Assembly (NCBI GenBank): GCA_014804445.1
Contig: JAAUZU010000001.1
Location: 1-32,258, forward strand
From: Lachnospiraceae bacterium
GTDB lineage: Bacteria > Bacillota > Clostridia > Lachnospirales > Lachnospiraceae
Length of the DNA: 32,258 bases
Direction: 5' to 3'
In this document: in pieces, positions 1 to 7,970 of the stretch
How positions within the stretch are numbered: the first letter of the stretch is position 1
Layout: each line of letters starts with the position of its first letter
Made by a program: the position numbers and the translations under genes
Notes under the pieces: model-generated
Told to the model about the DNA's origin: nothing
Database searches by the model: none
What the model saw: the letters and a program-made list of their open reading frames with translations, nothing else

Positions 1-1
1 G

Positions 2-514
2 GTAGCATTTAATCCACAAGGAGAACTAATATCAGAATATTTTAAGCATGGACGTTCAATCGGAGAATTGTGCCAAAAAGGAGATGGAATGCTAAAAAGT
101 TTTGATACAGAATATGGTAGAATTGCGCCGTTTATATGTTCTGATATGGCATTTTTGTCTAAAATACAGCAGGCAGGTAGAAATAATGTAGATATACTAA
201 TTGTTCCAGCTTCGGATTGGAAAGAAATGACATTATTAGCCGCAAAGGTAGCGATTGTGCGTGGGGTTGAAAATGGAAGCAATATAACCAGACATACAAA
301 TAACGGAATGTCGATTGTTTCAGATTCTAGAGGTAGTGTGCTGGCACAGACTGATTACTTTCAGTCTGATACAAAGACATTATCTGCACAGGTTATCACG
401 AAAAGGCGATTTACTCTTTATTCATATATTGGAAATCTATTTGTATATCTGTGTAATTTATATTTGTTAGGGAGTTTCATACTTCCCAAAATTAAACGTT
501 CAATTAAGAAGTAG
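2..514 (+). CDS. Carbon-nitrogen hydrolase, Lnt-like, C-terminal part (5' end outside window)
   Basis: The reading frame is open from the first complete codon of the window, so this is the 3' part of a longer gene; about 170 residues are visible. The segment GRIAPFICSDMAF matches the catalytic-cysteine region of the nitrilase superfamily, and apolipoprotein N-acyltransferases have a similar ICYE at this place. It is followed by a VDILIVPASDW stretch typical of the fold. A hydrophobic stretch near the C-terminus (LFVYLCNLYLLGSFIL) followed by a basic tail suggests a membrane anchor, again as in Lnt-type enzymes. The catalytic Glu and the N-terminal membrane segments of a true Lnt lie outside the window, so lipoprotein acylation cannot be confirmed. 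The AT-rich composition and plus orientation set this gene and the next three apart from the rest of the window. Confidence 0.7.
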   Translation, partial: VAFNPQGELISEYFKHGRSIGELCQKGDGMLKSFDTEYGRIAPFICSDMAFLSKIQQAGRNNVDILIVPASDWKEMTLLAAKVAIVRGVENGSNITRHTNNGMSIVSDSRGSVLAQTDYFQSDTKTLSAQVITKRRFTLYSYIGNLFVYLCNLYLLGSFILPKIKRSIKK

Positions 515-541
515 TTAAATTCAAATTTGTGAGGGATGATT

Positions 542-1030
542 ATGGATAATATTGAACTTTATTCAAATCAGATTGATGAAGCAATTGAAGTTATGAGAGA
601 AGTTGCTGCGTGGGGACGAAACAAGGGCTTTCGTATATGGCATGATGAATGGCTGACAAAAGAAGAATTGCTCACAATAGATGCACAGCCGGAGAATTTC
701 TATGTTGGAAAAACTGACGGCAATACAGCCTGCGCTTTTATTTTACAATGGAATGACTCGGAGTATTGGAGCAATGCACAAGAGAATGAAGCGGTATATC
801 TGCATAAATTTTGTGTAAAACGTGAATTTGCAGGCAGAAACATGACAAAGCTTGTTATGGAAGCGATTAAAAAACTTTGCAAAGAAAAAGCCATAAAATA
901 TATCCGATTAGACACTGCACTTGATGAAAAAATAATAAGAAAGATATATTTGAATATAGGATTTAAAATTGTTGATATTATAGATTATCCCAATGGACGC
1001 TCCACTGCATTGTATGAGTTAGAGGTATAA
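542..1030 (+). CDS. GNAT family N-acetyltransferase
   Basis: A protein of about 162 residues with the layout of Gcn5-related acetyltransferases: a central strand segment ending in YLHKFCVKREFAG, an acetyl-CoA-binding helix region with MTKLVMEAIKKL, and the late motif IRLDTALDEKIIRKIYLNIGF, which resembles the common LDT..N..a...Y...GF pattern. An ATG also exists at 536, but the ribosome binding site GAGGG (531-535) directly abuts it and is six bases from the ATG at 542, so 542 is preferred. The substrate cannot be told. The gene sits 27 bases after the hydrolase and may be cotranscribed with it. Small GNAT genes of this type are common in accessory islands. Confidence 0.8.
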   Translation: MDNIELYSNQIDEAIEVMREVAAWGRNKGFRIWHDEWLTKEELLTIDAQPENFYVGKTDGNTACAFILQWNDSEYWSNAQENEAVYLHKFCVKREFAGRNMTKLVMEAIKKLCKEKAIKYIRLDTALDEKIIRKIYLNIGFKIVDIIDYPNGRSTALYELEV

Positions 1031-1188
1031 ATGCCGGTTTAGAGACATCGGGAACACGAGAACAAATTGGAATTTGAACCCGTCAAAAAAATCTGGTAAC
1101 AAGCTATAGCAGAGTGTGACAATTAGGAAATGGTGGCATATGCGCAAATATGTTTGCCAAGATTGCTGACATTCAAAGGAGAAATGTT
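1031..1188 (+). other. Short non-coding stretch, probable gene debris
   Basis: About 160 bases with no convincing reading frame between the acetyltransferase and the phosphatase remnant. Short in-frame pieces end quickly in stops. The only clear signal is a ribosome binding site, AAAGGAGA near 1176-1183, just before the phosphatase start. Confidence 0.4.
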
Positions 1189-1634
1189 ATGAAAAATATA
1201 ATTACTATTTAACACACACAGCAGAAATTGTTGGAAGTTATTTGGAAATTGATCCAATTCTAAGAACAGAATTACGTGAAAGAAATTTAGGAAAATGTGT
1301 GGGTAAATCGGTTCAATGGCTTCGTGATCATATCGAGATCCAAGAAAAGACTGTAGATGATAAAATGTTTTCTGATGCTGAAAGTCGAAGAGATGAATGG
1401 AATAGACTATTTCCATTCTTTAATGAAATTATGACAAGTAAAAATGAAAATATAATTATTGTATCACATGGGGATTTATTAAGCGTTTTCAATGTAATGT
1501 TTCTTGGGTTGAAGGTAGATGCACTAAATTTTCTAGATATATTTGGCTACGCTGGAGGAGTATCTTTTATGTCTGAAAACGGAGATGGTAAACGTTTTAT
1601 GAATCGAAAGAGTGATTTATTATATATTAATTAA
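1189..1634 (+). pseudogene. Histidine phosphatase (phosphoglycerate-mutase-like) with internal deletion
   Basis: An ATG at 1189 with the ribosome binding site AAAGGAGA starts MKNIITI and then hits TAA at 1210. In another frame, from about 1215, the sequence continues as HTAEIVGSYLEIDPILR and remains open to 1634, including RERNLGKCVGKSVQWL and the late catalytic motif VSHGDLLSVFN. Histidine phosphatases of this family normally begin with a motif like MKxIxTIQHTQS (the RHG region) and have roughly 50-60 more residues before the TAEIVG segment. The best explanation is an internal deletion that removed the first catalytic histidine region and shifted frame. The 130-residue open frame that remains lacks the nucleophilic histidine, so it should be inactive. 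Family assignment is firm; the deletion size is an estimate from memory of the family. Confidence 0.75.
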
Positions 1635-1659
1635 TTTCTGTATATGGAGGAATTTGAAT

Positions 1660-2130
1660 ATGGACTGGCTATTTGAAATTGATAATAATATCTGTGATTT
1701 GAGAGTCGCAGGAATACTAGTTAAAAACAATAAAATTGTAGTTCAAAGAGATAAAAACGGAAGTGAATATGCGATACCGGGTGGGCATGTCAAAATAGGA
1801 GAAACCACAGAAGAAGCACTTATTCGTGAATACAAAGAAGAAACCGGCGCAGATGTAAAATGTGAACGATTATTATGGACAGAAGAGTGTTTTTGGGAAT
1901 GGAACGGAAAGAGAGCACACAATATTTGCTTTTATTATTTGATTAATTTGTGTGAAGGGGCTATTATTCCAGATAAAGATGAATTTTTGCCCCATAAAGA
2001 TAATGGCAATGTTGTAATAGGCTGGATGCCACTGAAAAATATTGAAGACATAGTCATATATCCTGAATTTTTAAAAATGGAAATTCATAATCTTGAAGAA
2101 TGTCCTAAACACTTTATTAGCAAAGAATAG
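1660..2130 (+). CDS. NUDIX hydrolase
   Basis: A 156-residue protein carrying a complete Nudix box at residues 42-64: G42, five residues, E48, seven residues, R56-E57, then E60-E61 and G63. This matches GX5EX7REUXEEXGU and supplies the metal-binding glutamates. Nudix enzymes cleave nucleoside diphosphates linked to another group; the substrate cannot be read from this sequence. The start at 1660 is chosen because GGAGG at 1646-1650 lies nine bases upstream; an in-frame ATG at 1612 lies inside the preceding phosphatase frame. The gene follows the phosphatase remnant by 25 bases in the same AT-rich block. Confidence 0.85.
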   Translation: MDWLFEIDNNICDLRVAGILVKNNKIVVQRDKNGSEYAIPGGHVKIGETTEEALIREYKEETGADVKCERLLWTEECFWEWNGKRAHNICFYYLINLCEGAIIPDKDEFLPHKDNGNVVIGWMPLKNIEDIVIYPEFLKMEIHNLEECPKHFISKE

Positions 2131-2448
2131 ATCGATTATAAGACCTTTCAATATATTATGCAAACTTCTGTGTATGGACAATGCCATACGGTAGATCCTT
2201 ACAGGAACGAAATGCCTTGAAATTACAGGGTTTTCAAAGGATAACTAAGAATTCCAGTTTGAAGAATTGTTAGGTGGATGCAAATTCAGTAATCATATGT
2301 AAGAATATGCATTGAACCTCAAATTTTAAGCAATGGAAACATTTTTCTGAAAAGGGGTAAATATTTTAAAATCGGAATATTGAAACTTGCTTCAATAACA
2401 CGATAGAAGCTATAAATTTTCTGCCGTATTCAGCGAGGGAAACAGTCT
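2131..2448. other. Gene-free spacer between AT-rich block and sulfur operon
   Basis: About 320 bases between the convergent Nudix gene (+) and iscU (-). No reading frame in either direction shows recognisable protein sequence, and no RNA gene was recognised. Base composition remains AT-rich until about 2420 and then changes to that of the following operon, so the edge of the accessory block probably lies here. Confidence 0.4.
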
Positions 2449-2485
2449 GACCGTCAAGCGATTCCGTGGGAATTGCTTGACGGTC
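2449..2485 (-). terminator. Long hairpin after iscU, possible terminator
   Basis: Arms GACCGTCAAGC (2449-2459) and GCTTGACGGTC (2475-2485) are perfectly complementary. The stem can extend inward with ATTCC/GGAAT. It starts 21 bases after the iscU stop codon. No clear T-run follows on either strand, so it may be an unusual terminator or an RNA-stabilising hairpin rather than a standard intrinsic terminator. Confidence 0.5.
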
Positions 2486-2506
2486 GGACGTCCCTTGCCG
2501 CAAGTC

Positions 2507-2887
2507 TCACTCCTTCCCCTTTTTGTCATAATAATCCTGCACCGCCGCCCTGACTGCCTCTTCTGCCAGCACGGAACAATGCAGTTTGTGGGCGGGCAGA
2601 CCGTCAAGAGCTTCCGTAACTGCCTGATTGGTCAGCTGCAAAACCTCTGACAGCGGTTTTCCTTTAATCATCTCCGTTGCCATGGAACTGGAAGCAATCG
2701 CGGAGCCGCATCCAAAGGTCTCGAATTTTACGTCTGACACAATATCGTCGTCAATTTTTAAATAAACCTTCATGATATCGCCGCATTTGCCGTTGCCTAC
2801 CTCGCCAACACCGTCCGCATTTTCAATCGAGCCTACATTCCTCGGATTCCTGAAATGATCCATCACCTTTTCACTATATAAGGCCAT
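2507..2887 (-). CDS. iscU: Fe-S cluster assembly scaffold protein IscU/NifU-type
   Basis: A 126-residue protein with the three conserved scaffold cysteines: C35 in GNGKCGD, followed by D37; C60 in FGCGSA; and C104 in LPAHKLHCSVL. On IscU-type scaffolds these residues hold the nascent cluster that is later passed to apo-proteins in the cytoplasm. The length is that of a stand-alone IscU or an N-terminal NifU domain, with no Nfu domain attached. Ribosome binding site AAAGGAGA precedes the ATG. The gene lies 15 bases after iscS on the same strand, so the sulfur donor and scaffold are made together. Databases often call this nifU in Clostridia. Confidence 0.93.
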   Translation of the reverse strand: MALYSEKVMDHFRNPRNVGSIENADGVGEVGNGKCGDIMKVYLKIDDDIVSDVKFETFGCGSAIASSSMATEMIKGKPLSEVLQLTNQAVTEALDGLPAHKLHCSVLAEEAVRAAVQDYYDKKGKE

Positions 2888-2902
2888 ATCGATTCTCCTT
2901 TC

Positions 2903-4087
2903 TCACAGCACAAACTCCTTTTTACCGCTCACTTTATCTTTCCACAAGGGGGACATATTCCTAAGATACGCCACTACTTCCGGCACTGCCTGCAAAATCT
3001 GCTCTACTTCTTCCTCCGTATTGTCCGCACTGAGAGACAGGCGCAGAGAGCCGTGTGCCACCTCATGGGGCCTGCCGATGGCAAGAAGCACATGGCTTGG
3101 GTCAAGCGAGCCTGAAGTACAGGCGGAACCGGAGGACGCACAGATTCCTCTGTCGTCCAGCAGTAAAAGCAGACTCTCTCCCTCGATGCCTTCAAAGCAA
3201 AAGTTTACATTGCCGGGCAGACGACTCTTGGCATCGCCGTTCAGCGCGGAATGTGAAATTTTTGAGAGTCCTTCTATCAGTCTGCTGCGCAGTCCAAGCA
3301 GCTTTTTATTATCTTCTTCCATATGGCTGCAGGCTTCTGCAAGCGCTGCTGCCATTCCCATAACTGCCGGCACATTTTCCGTTCCCGCACGTTTTCCCCT
3401 CTCCTGTGCGCCGCCTTCAATAAGGCTCTCCAAAATAATCCCCCGTCTTACATAGAGCGCCCCAATCCCCTTCGGCCCATGAAATTTATGTGCAGAAAGA
3501 GACAACAAATCAATATTCTGCTCATTTACATTGATTGGCAGATGTCCGACCGCCTGCACGGCATCCGTATGAAACGGTACTTTTTTCTCCCGGCAGACAG
3601 CGCCGATTTCTGCAATCGGCATAATGGAACCAATCTCATTGTTGGCATACATAATTGTCACAAGGCAGGTATCTTCCCGAATGGTGTCTGCAACCTGTTC
3701 GGGATAAACCATGCCATTTTCATGAACGTCAAGCAGTTCCACTTCAAAGCCTTCTTTTTCCAGCTTTTTCAGCGTATGAAGCACCGCATGATGCTCAAAC
3801 GCCGACGATATAATATGCTTTTTCCCCTTTTTCTCCCCATTATGAGCGGCAGAAAGAATCGCCTGATTGTCCGCCTCACTTCCTCCTGAAGTAAAATAAA
3901 TCTCCTGCGGCGTAGCTCCAATACAGGCAGCAATACGCTCTCTGGCTGTCCACAGCGCCTTTGCCGCCTCCTGTCCCGCTTCATATAAACTGGAAGGATT
4001 GCCGAAAATCTCCTCCATATATGGCAGCATGGCGTCAATGGCAGTCCTGCTCATCTTCGTTGTCGCTGCATTATCTGCATAAATCAT
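2903..4087 (-). CDS. iscS: Cysteine desulfurase, IscS/NifS type
   Basis: A 394-residue PLP enzyme that removes sulfur from cysteine as an enzyme-bound persulfide for Fe-S cluster assembly. It begins MIYADNAATT, the usual start of group I desulfurases. It has the PLP lysine K201 in SAHKFHGPKG and the mobile-loop cysteine C323 in SSGSACTSGS, which carries the persulfide. The open frame extends further upstream, but the ATG at 4087 follows a GGAAAGGAG ribosome binding site and matches the family start. It is directly followed by iscU. A terminator separates it from cysK, so it probably has its own promoter or depends on read-through. Confidence 0.94.
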   Translation of the reverse strand: MIYADNAATTKMSRTAIDAMLPYMEEIFGNPSSLYEAGQEAAKALWTARERIAACIGATPQEIYFTSGGSEADNQAILSAAHNGEKKGKKHIISSAFEHHAVLHTLKKLEKEGFEVELLDVHENGMVYPEQVADTIREDTCLVTIMYANNEIGSIMPIAEIGAVCREKKVPFHTDAVQAVGHLPINVNEQNIDLLSLSAHKFHGPKGIGALYVRRGIILESLIEGGAQERGKRAGTENVPAVMGMAAALAEACSHMEEDNKKLLGLRSRLIEGLSKISHSALNGDAKSRLPGNVNFCFEGIEGESLLLLLDDRGICASSGSACTSGSLDPSHVLLAIGRPHEVAHGSLRLSLSADNTEEEVEQILQAVPEVVAYLRNMSPLWKDKVSGKKEFVL

Positions 4088-4134
4088 ATTTGCTGCTCCT
4101 TTCCTTTCTTCTACTGTGCATGAAATAGGTGATT

Positions 4135-4168
4135 GCAAAAGAAAACGCCAATGCCTGCAGCATCGGCG
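4135..4168 (-). terminator. Intrinsic terminator after cysK
   Basis: On the minus strand CGCCGATGC (4168-4160) pairs with GCATTGGCG (4154-4146), nine pairs with one G-T, around a five-base loop. The run TTTTCTTTTG follows (4145-4136). It lies 10 bases beyond the cysK stop and before the iscS ribosome binding site, so part of the metY-cysK transcript should end here. Confidence 0.75.
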
Positions 4169-4177
4169 CTCTTTTTT

Positions 4178-5110
4178 CTACTCTGCAAAAAGCGGTGTCG
4201 AAAGGTATCTGTCGCCTGTATCCGGCAGCAGTGCCACAATCGTCTTCCCTGCATTTTCAGGCCTTTTTGCCAGTTCTATGGCAGCATGTGCTGCGGCGCC
4301 TGACGAAATGCCGACAAGCACCCCTTCTTTCTGTCCAATCAGCCTGCCTGTGGCAAACGCATCCTCATTGGTCACTGTAATAATTTCATCATAAATCTCC
4401 GTATTTAAAACCTTGGGCACAAATCCTGCTCCGATACCTTGAATTTTGTGCGCTCCCGCTACACCGGTGGATAGAACTGCCGATGTGGCAGGCTCTACCG
4501 CCACAATTTTAACATCCGGCTTTTTCTCCTTCAGATATTTTCCGACGCCGGTAACGGTTCCGCCCGTGCCGACTCCCGCGACAAAAATATCAACTTCGCC
4601 GTCCGTATCCTCAAAAATTTCCGGGCCGGTATGTGCATAATGTGCCTGGGGATTTGCCGGATTGTCAAACTGCCCGGGAATAAAGCTGTCGGTAATTTCC
4701 TTTGCCAGTTCTTCCGCCTTTGCAATCGCACCCTTCATGCCCTTACTGCCTTCTGTCAGCACCAGCTCTGCGCCATATGCCTTCATAAGCTGACGACGCT
4801 CCACCGACATGGTTTCCGGCATTACAATGATAATGCGGTAGCCTCTTGCCGCCGCCACAGCAGCAAGACCAATGCCCGTGTTGCCGGAGGTCGGCTCAAT
4901 GATAACCGAACCCGCCTTCAACGCGCCGGTGCGTTCCGCTTCATCGATCATCGCCTTTGCAACCCTGTCCTTAACCGAACCGGCAGGATTAAAATACTCC
5001 AGCTTGGCAACCACCTTTGCCTTTAAATCATATTCCTTCTCAATGTGTGTTAGTTCCAAAAGCGGTGTTTTTCCGATTAACTGCTCTGCAGATGTGTAAA
5101 TGTTTGACAT
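4178..5110 (-). CDS. cysK: Cysteine synthase (O-acetylserine sulfhydrylase)
   Basis: A 310-residue fold-type II PLP enzyme that makes cysteine from O-acetylserine and sulfide in the cytoplasm. Visible motifs in order: PLP lysine K47 in [11 protein letters not shown], the substrate-binding loop [11 protein letters not shown], the PLP-phosphate loop [12 protein letters not shown] near residue 175, and the late SSGAAAHAA segment. Length and motif order match CysK. There is no C-terminal CBS or regulatory domain, so it is not a cystathionine beta-synthase. It lies 35 bases downstream of metY on the same strand, with only a terminator beyond it, and is probably expressed from the promoter upstream of metY. 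Confidence 0.95.
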   Translation of the reverse strand: MSNIYTSAEQLIGKTPLLELTHIEKEYDLKAKVVAKLEYFNPAGSVKDRVAKAMIDEAERTGALKAGSVIIEPTSGNTGIGLAAVAAARGYRIIIVMPETMSVERRQLMKAYGAELVLTEGSKGMKGAIAKAEELAKEITDSFIPGQFDNPANPQAHYAHTGPEIFEDTDGEVDIFVAGVGTGGTVTGVGKYLKEKKPDVKIVAVEPATSAVLSTGVAGAHKIQGIGAGFVPKVLNTEIYDEIITVTNEDAFATGRLIGQKEGVLVGISSGAAAHAAIELAKRPENAGKTIVALLPDTGDRYLSTPLFAE

Positions 5111-5145
5111 AAACCTATTCTCCTTTTCCTATTTTCTATGATTTC

Positions 5146-6435
5146 TTACCCCTGTGCCACTGCGGCAAAGCCACGCTCTAAATCCGCAATAATATCATCA
5201 ATATGCTCCGTACCGATGGAAAGACGGATTGTGTTCTGGTGAATTCCCTGCTCCAAAAGCTCCTCATCGGTAAGCTGGGAATGTGTGGTCGTCGCCGGAT
5301 GAATTACAAGGCTCTTAACGTCTGCAACATTGGCAAGCAGCGAGAAAATCTGCAGATTGTCAATAAACTGATGCGCTTCCTTCTGTCCGCCCTTAATGTC
5401 AAATGTAAAAATAGAAGCGCCGCCGTTCGGAAAATATTTTTCATACAGCGCATGGTCCGGATGATCCTCTAAGGAAGGATGATTGACCTTCTCCACAAGC
5501 GGATGCGCCGCCAGATATTCTACCACCTTTTTCGTATTCTCTGCATGACGCTCCAGACGCAGGGACAGCGTTTCCACACCCTGTAAGAGCAGGAATGCAT
5601 TGAACGGAGAAATCACCGCACCGGTATCCCTGAGCAGAATTGCCCGGATATAAGTTACAAATGCCGTCGGTCCGACAGCATCCACAAAGGATATGCCGTG
5701 ATAGCTGGGATTTGCTTCTGCAATGGCAGGATACTTGCCGCTTGCCTTCCAGTCAAATTTGCCGGAATCTACGATAATGCCTCCGAGCGTCGTGCCATGC
5801 CCGCCGATAAACTTTGTCGCAGAATGTACCACGATATCAGCGCCATGCTCAATGGGACGAATCAGATACGGCGTGCCAAAGGTATTGTCAATCACAAGCG
5901 GAAGGTTGTGCTTGTGCGCAATCTCTGCAATGGCGTCGATATCGGGAATATCGCTGTTGGGATTGCCCAGCGTTTCCAGATAGATTGCCCTTGTATTTTC
6001 CTGAATGGCATTTTCCACCTCTGCCAAATCATGCACATTTACAAAGGTTGCCGTGATGCCATAACGCGGAAGCGTATGCGCCAGCAGGTTGTAGCTGCCG
6101 CCGTAGATGGTTTTCTGCGATACAATATGTCCGCCGTCGGAAGCAAGCGCCTCAATGGCATATGTGATGGCAGCCGCACCGGAAGCCAGCGCCAGCGCAG
6201 CCGCGCCGCCCTCTAACGCCGCCAGTCTCTTTTCCAGCACATCCTGCGTAGAATTTGTCAGCCTGCCGTAAATATTGCCTGCGTCAGCAAGTCCAAAACG
6301 AGCTGCCGCATGTGCGGAATCTTTAAACACATAGGAAGTTGTCTGATAAATCGGCACTGCCCTGGAATCGGTCGCCGGATCCGGCTGTTCCTGTCCAACA
6401 TGCAATTGCAGAGTTTCAAATTTGTAATCGCTCAT
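5146..6435 (-). CDS. metY: O-acetylhomoserine sulfhydrylase (MetY-type)
   Basis: A 429-residue Cys/Met-metabolism PLP enzyme. It should convert O-acetylhomoserine and sulfide to homocysteine, and relatives can also use O-acetylserine. The N-terminus FETLQLHVGQEQPDPATDSR and the PLP lysine K208 in VVHSATKFIGGHGTTLGG are typical of this group. Its length is closer to MetY (about 430) than to cystathionine gamma-synthase or gamma-lyase (about 380-400). An upstream in-frame ATG at 6486 would lie inside the -10 element of the promoter, so the start at 6435, about 40 bases after the predicted transcription start, is used. First gene of a sulfur-assimilation block with cysK, iscS and iscU. Confidence 0.92.
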   Translation of the reverse strand: MSDYKFETLQLHVGQEQPDPATDSRAVPIYQTTSYVFKDSAHAAARFGLADAGNIYGRLTNSTQDVLEKRLAALEGGAAALALASGAAAITYAIEALASDGGHIVSQKTIYGGSYNLLAHTLPRYGITATFVNVHDLAEVENAIQENTRAIYLETLGNPNSDIPDIDAIAEIAHKHNLPLVIDNTFGTPYLIRPIEHGADIVVHSATKFIGGHGTTLGGIIVDSGKFDWKASGKYPAIAEANPSYHGISFVDAVGPTAFVTYIRAILLRDTGAVISPFNAFLLLQGVETLSLRLERHAENTKKVVEYLAAHPLVEKVNHPSLEDHPDHALYEKYFPNGGASIFTFDIKGGQKEAHQFIDNLQIFSLLANVADVKSLVIHPATTTHSQLTDEELLEQGIHQNTIRLSIGTEHIDDIIADLERGFAAVAQG

Positions 6436-6481
6436 AATGATATCCTCTTCTCTTTCTGTATTTCTCATGTCCATTGCCGTT

Positions 6482-6516
6482 ATCATACACTTATAAACCT
6501 ACTTTGTCAATAGGTT
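6482..6516 (-). promoter_or_regulatory. metY promoter with overlapping dyad operator
   Basis: On the minus strand TTGACA (6510-6505), a 17-base spacer and TATGAT (6487-6482) form a near-consensus vegetative promoter about 50 bases before the metY start codon. A perfect inverted repeat AACCTA/TAGGTT (6496-6501 and 6511-6516, nine-base spacing) brackets the -35 element, an ideal place for a repressor. The half-site resembles those of Rrf2-family regulators such as CymR or IscR in Firmicutes, but no such regulator gene is in the window; identity is inference. Confidence 0.7.
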
Positions 6517-6535
6517 ATATGTATTTTATTTTCTT

Positions 6536-7966
6536 TTATTGAAAATCTGTACTGTACCTGCCGCCATCCATACGGGTAATCGTCAGCGGCTGCAGGGAAT
6601 ATTCCGTCACTCGAAAGCCTTCCGAGGTGAGCGATACGGTAAAACCTGCCATACCGCCCTTGACACAGCTTTCCTCGTCCTGCGCGCTGATATAGTTGCC
6701 GATGGAATAGTAGACCAACATCTCATGGCCGTTATCATCCCGTAGCATCTCATAAGGCTGCAGTACATGCGGATGCGTGCCGACCACCACATCGACCTTA
6801 CTGTCCAGAAACACCTGCGTCCACTTCTGCTGAAACTCGTCCGGCTGTTTTTCATATTCCGTCCCCCAGTGGACGAAGACAATCACAAAATCCGCCTCTT
6901 CTTCCGCCTCTTTTATCTCCCGCATAACCCGCTCTTCGTCATCCAGCAGATGTACCATGTCCGGATTGTCCTCGGGAATCCTGATTCCGTTTGTGCCATA
7001 GGTGTAGTTAAAAAGCGCAAACCGAGTCCCATTCCTGACAAGGATTTCATAAGGACTGCCATCCGCTCCGTCCATTGTCTCTATGCCAATGCAGGTCACA
7101 CCGCGGGAAGTAAAAAATTCCTTGGTAAAACAAACGCCGTCTCCTCCCCTGTCAAGCACATGGTTGGTCGCACAAGTCACCACATCGAAGCCCGCGTCCA
7201 CAATCGCCTGCCCCACCTGCGCCGGTGTGCCGAACCGCGGATAACCGCCGTACTGTTCCGGATTGTCCACAAGCGGCGTTTCCTGATTTATCACCGCTAC
7301 ATCACTCTCCGCAATCACATCCTTCACATTTTCAAACAAAAAAGCAAAATCCGCTTCCTGACGCAGACCGTACCGGTATATGGGTTCATGTATCAGGTTA
7401 TCTCCAAACACGACAAAGGAAACCGCCGTCTCCTCCTTTGTAAATCCCCAATAATCCCACCTGAATCGGCTGATTTCCCCGTCCGGCGCGGTCAGCAGAA
7501 GCCGGTTGAAAGGCGCCTCCCTGCCGTTTCCCTCCATCTTAGCCACATCCTGCCCAATGTCAGAGGCCATCCACTTTGCCTTTATCTTTCCGTTTTCATA
7601 TTCATACACAAAAATATGCTGCGACCACTTTTTCTCGTCGCGCTCTACCCAGTAGGGCCTGTGCTCACCATACCGCCCTATTTTCCAGCACAACAACAGC
7701 AGCTCGTCCATGCCGTCGTTGTCGATATCACAGGACAATACCGACTGTACCTTTACGCCCTTCGGGGAATTCCATACGGACACGCCGCCGTATAAAATTT
7801 CAACCTTTTTGTTCTGAAGGACAATTTCATAGCTTTCCGAGCTGTCATAAAAGGAACCGCTCTGCCAGGAAATCCATCGCGGCAGAAATGCGCCCCCGCT
7901 CCATAAAAGATATAAAATGGCGCCGGTACTTACCAACGCCATTATTATCAAACCTGCTCTTTTCAT
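6536..7966 (-). CDS. CapA-family protein with N-terminal FG-GAP-like segment
   Basis: A 476-residue protein. Residues 5-25 form an uncleaved signal anchor. Residues 75-95 hold CDIDNDGMDELLLL, a calcium-loop pattern (D80, D82, D84, D87, E88) as in FG-GAP/VCBS repeats. From about 180 on it is a CapA/PGA_cap domain of the metallophosphoesterase superfamily: FGDNLIH, NQETPLV, the ATNHVLDRGG motif near 267-274, VHWGTEYEKQP near 366-375, GTHPHVLQPYE near 396-406 and YSIGNYIS near 420-427. CapA proteins are linked to poly-gamma-glutamate capsule or other envelope polymers; no capB or capC is nearby. The start at 7966 lies four bases after the upstream stop codon, so translation is probably coupled to the DUF3160 lipoprotein. 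The two may act together outside the membrane. Confidence 0.82.
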   Translation of the reverse strand: MKRAGLIIMALVSTGAILYLLWSGGAFLPRWISWQSGSFYDSSESYEIVLQNKKVEILYGGVSVWNSPKGVKVQSVLSCDIDNDGMDELLLLCWKIGRYGEHRPYWVERDEKKWSQHIFVYEYENGKIKAKWMASDIGQDVAKMEGNGREAPFNRLLLTAPDGEISRFRWDYWGFTKEETAVSFVVFGDNLIHEPIYRYGLRQEADFAFLFENVKDVIAESDVAVINQETPLVDNPEQYGGYPRFGTPAQVGQAIVDAGFDVVTCATNHVLDRGGDGVCFTKEFFTSRGVTCIGIETMDGADGSPYEILVRNGTRFALFNYTYGTNGIRIPEDNPDMVHLLDDEERVMREIKEAEEEADFVIVFVHWGTEYEKQPDEFQQKWTQVFLDSKVDVVVGTHPHVLQPYEMLRDDNGHEMLVYYSIGNYISAQDEESCVKGGMAGFTVSLTSEGFRVTEYSLQPLTITRMDGGRYSTDFQ

Positions 7967-7970
7967 CTGT

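Noticed and set aside
6436..6475. SAM riboswitch or T-box leader before metY
   Set aside because: Only about 40 bases lie between the predicted transcription start and the ATG, too short for either element.
6767..7795. 342-codon plus-strand frame opposite the CapA-like gene
   Set aside because: Composition of an antisense shadow (rich in His, Arg, Pro); the minus strand holds all CapA motifs.
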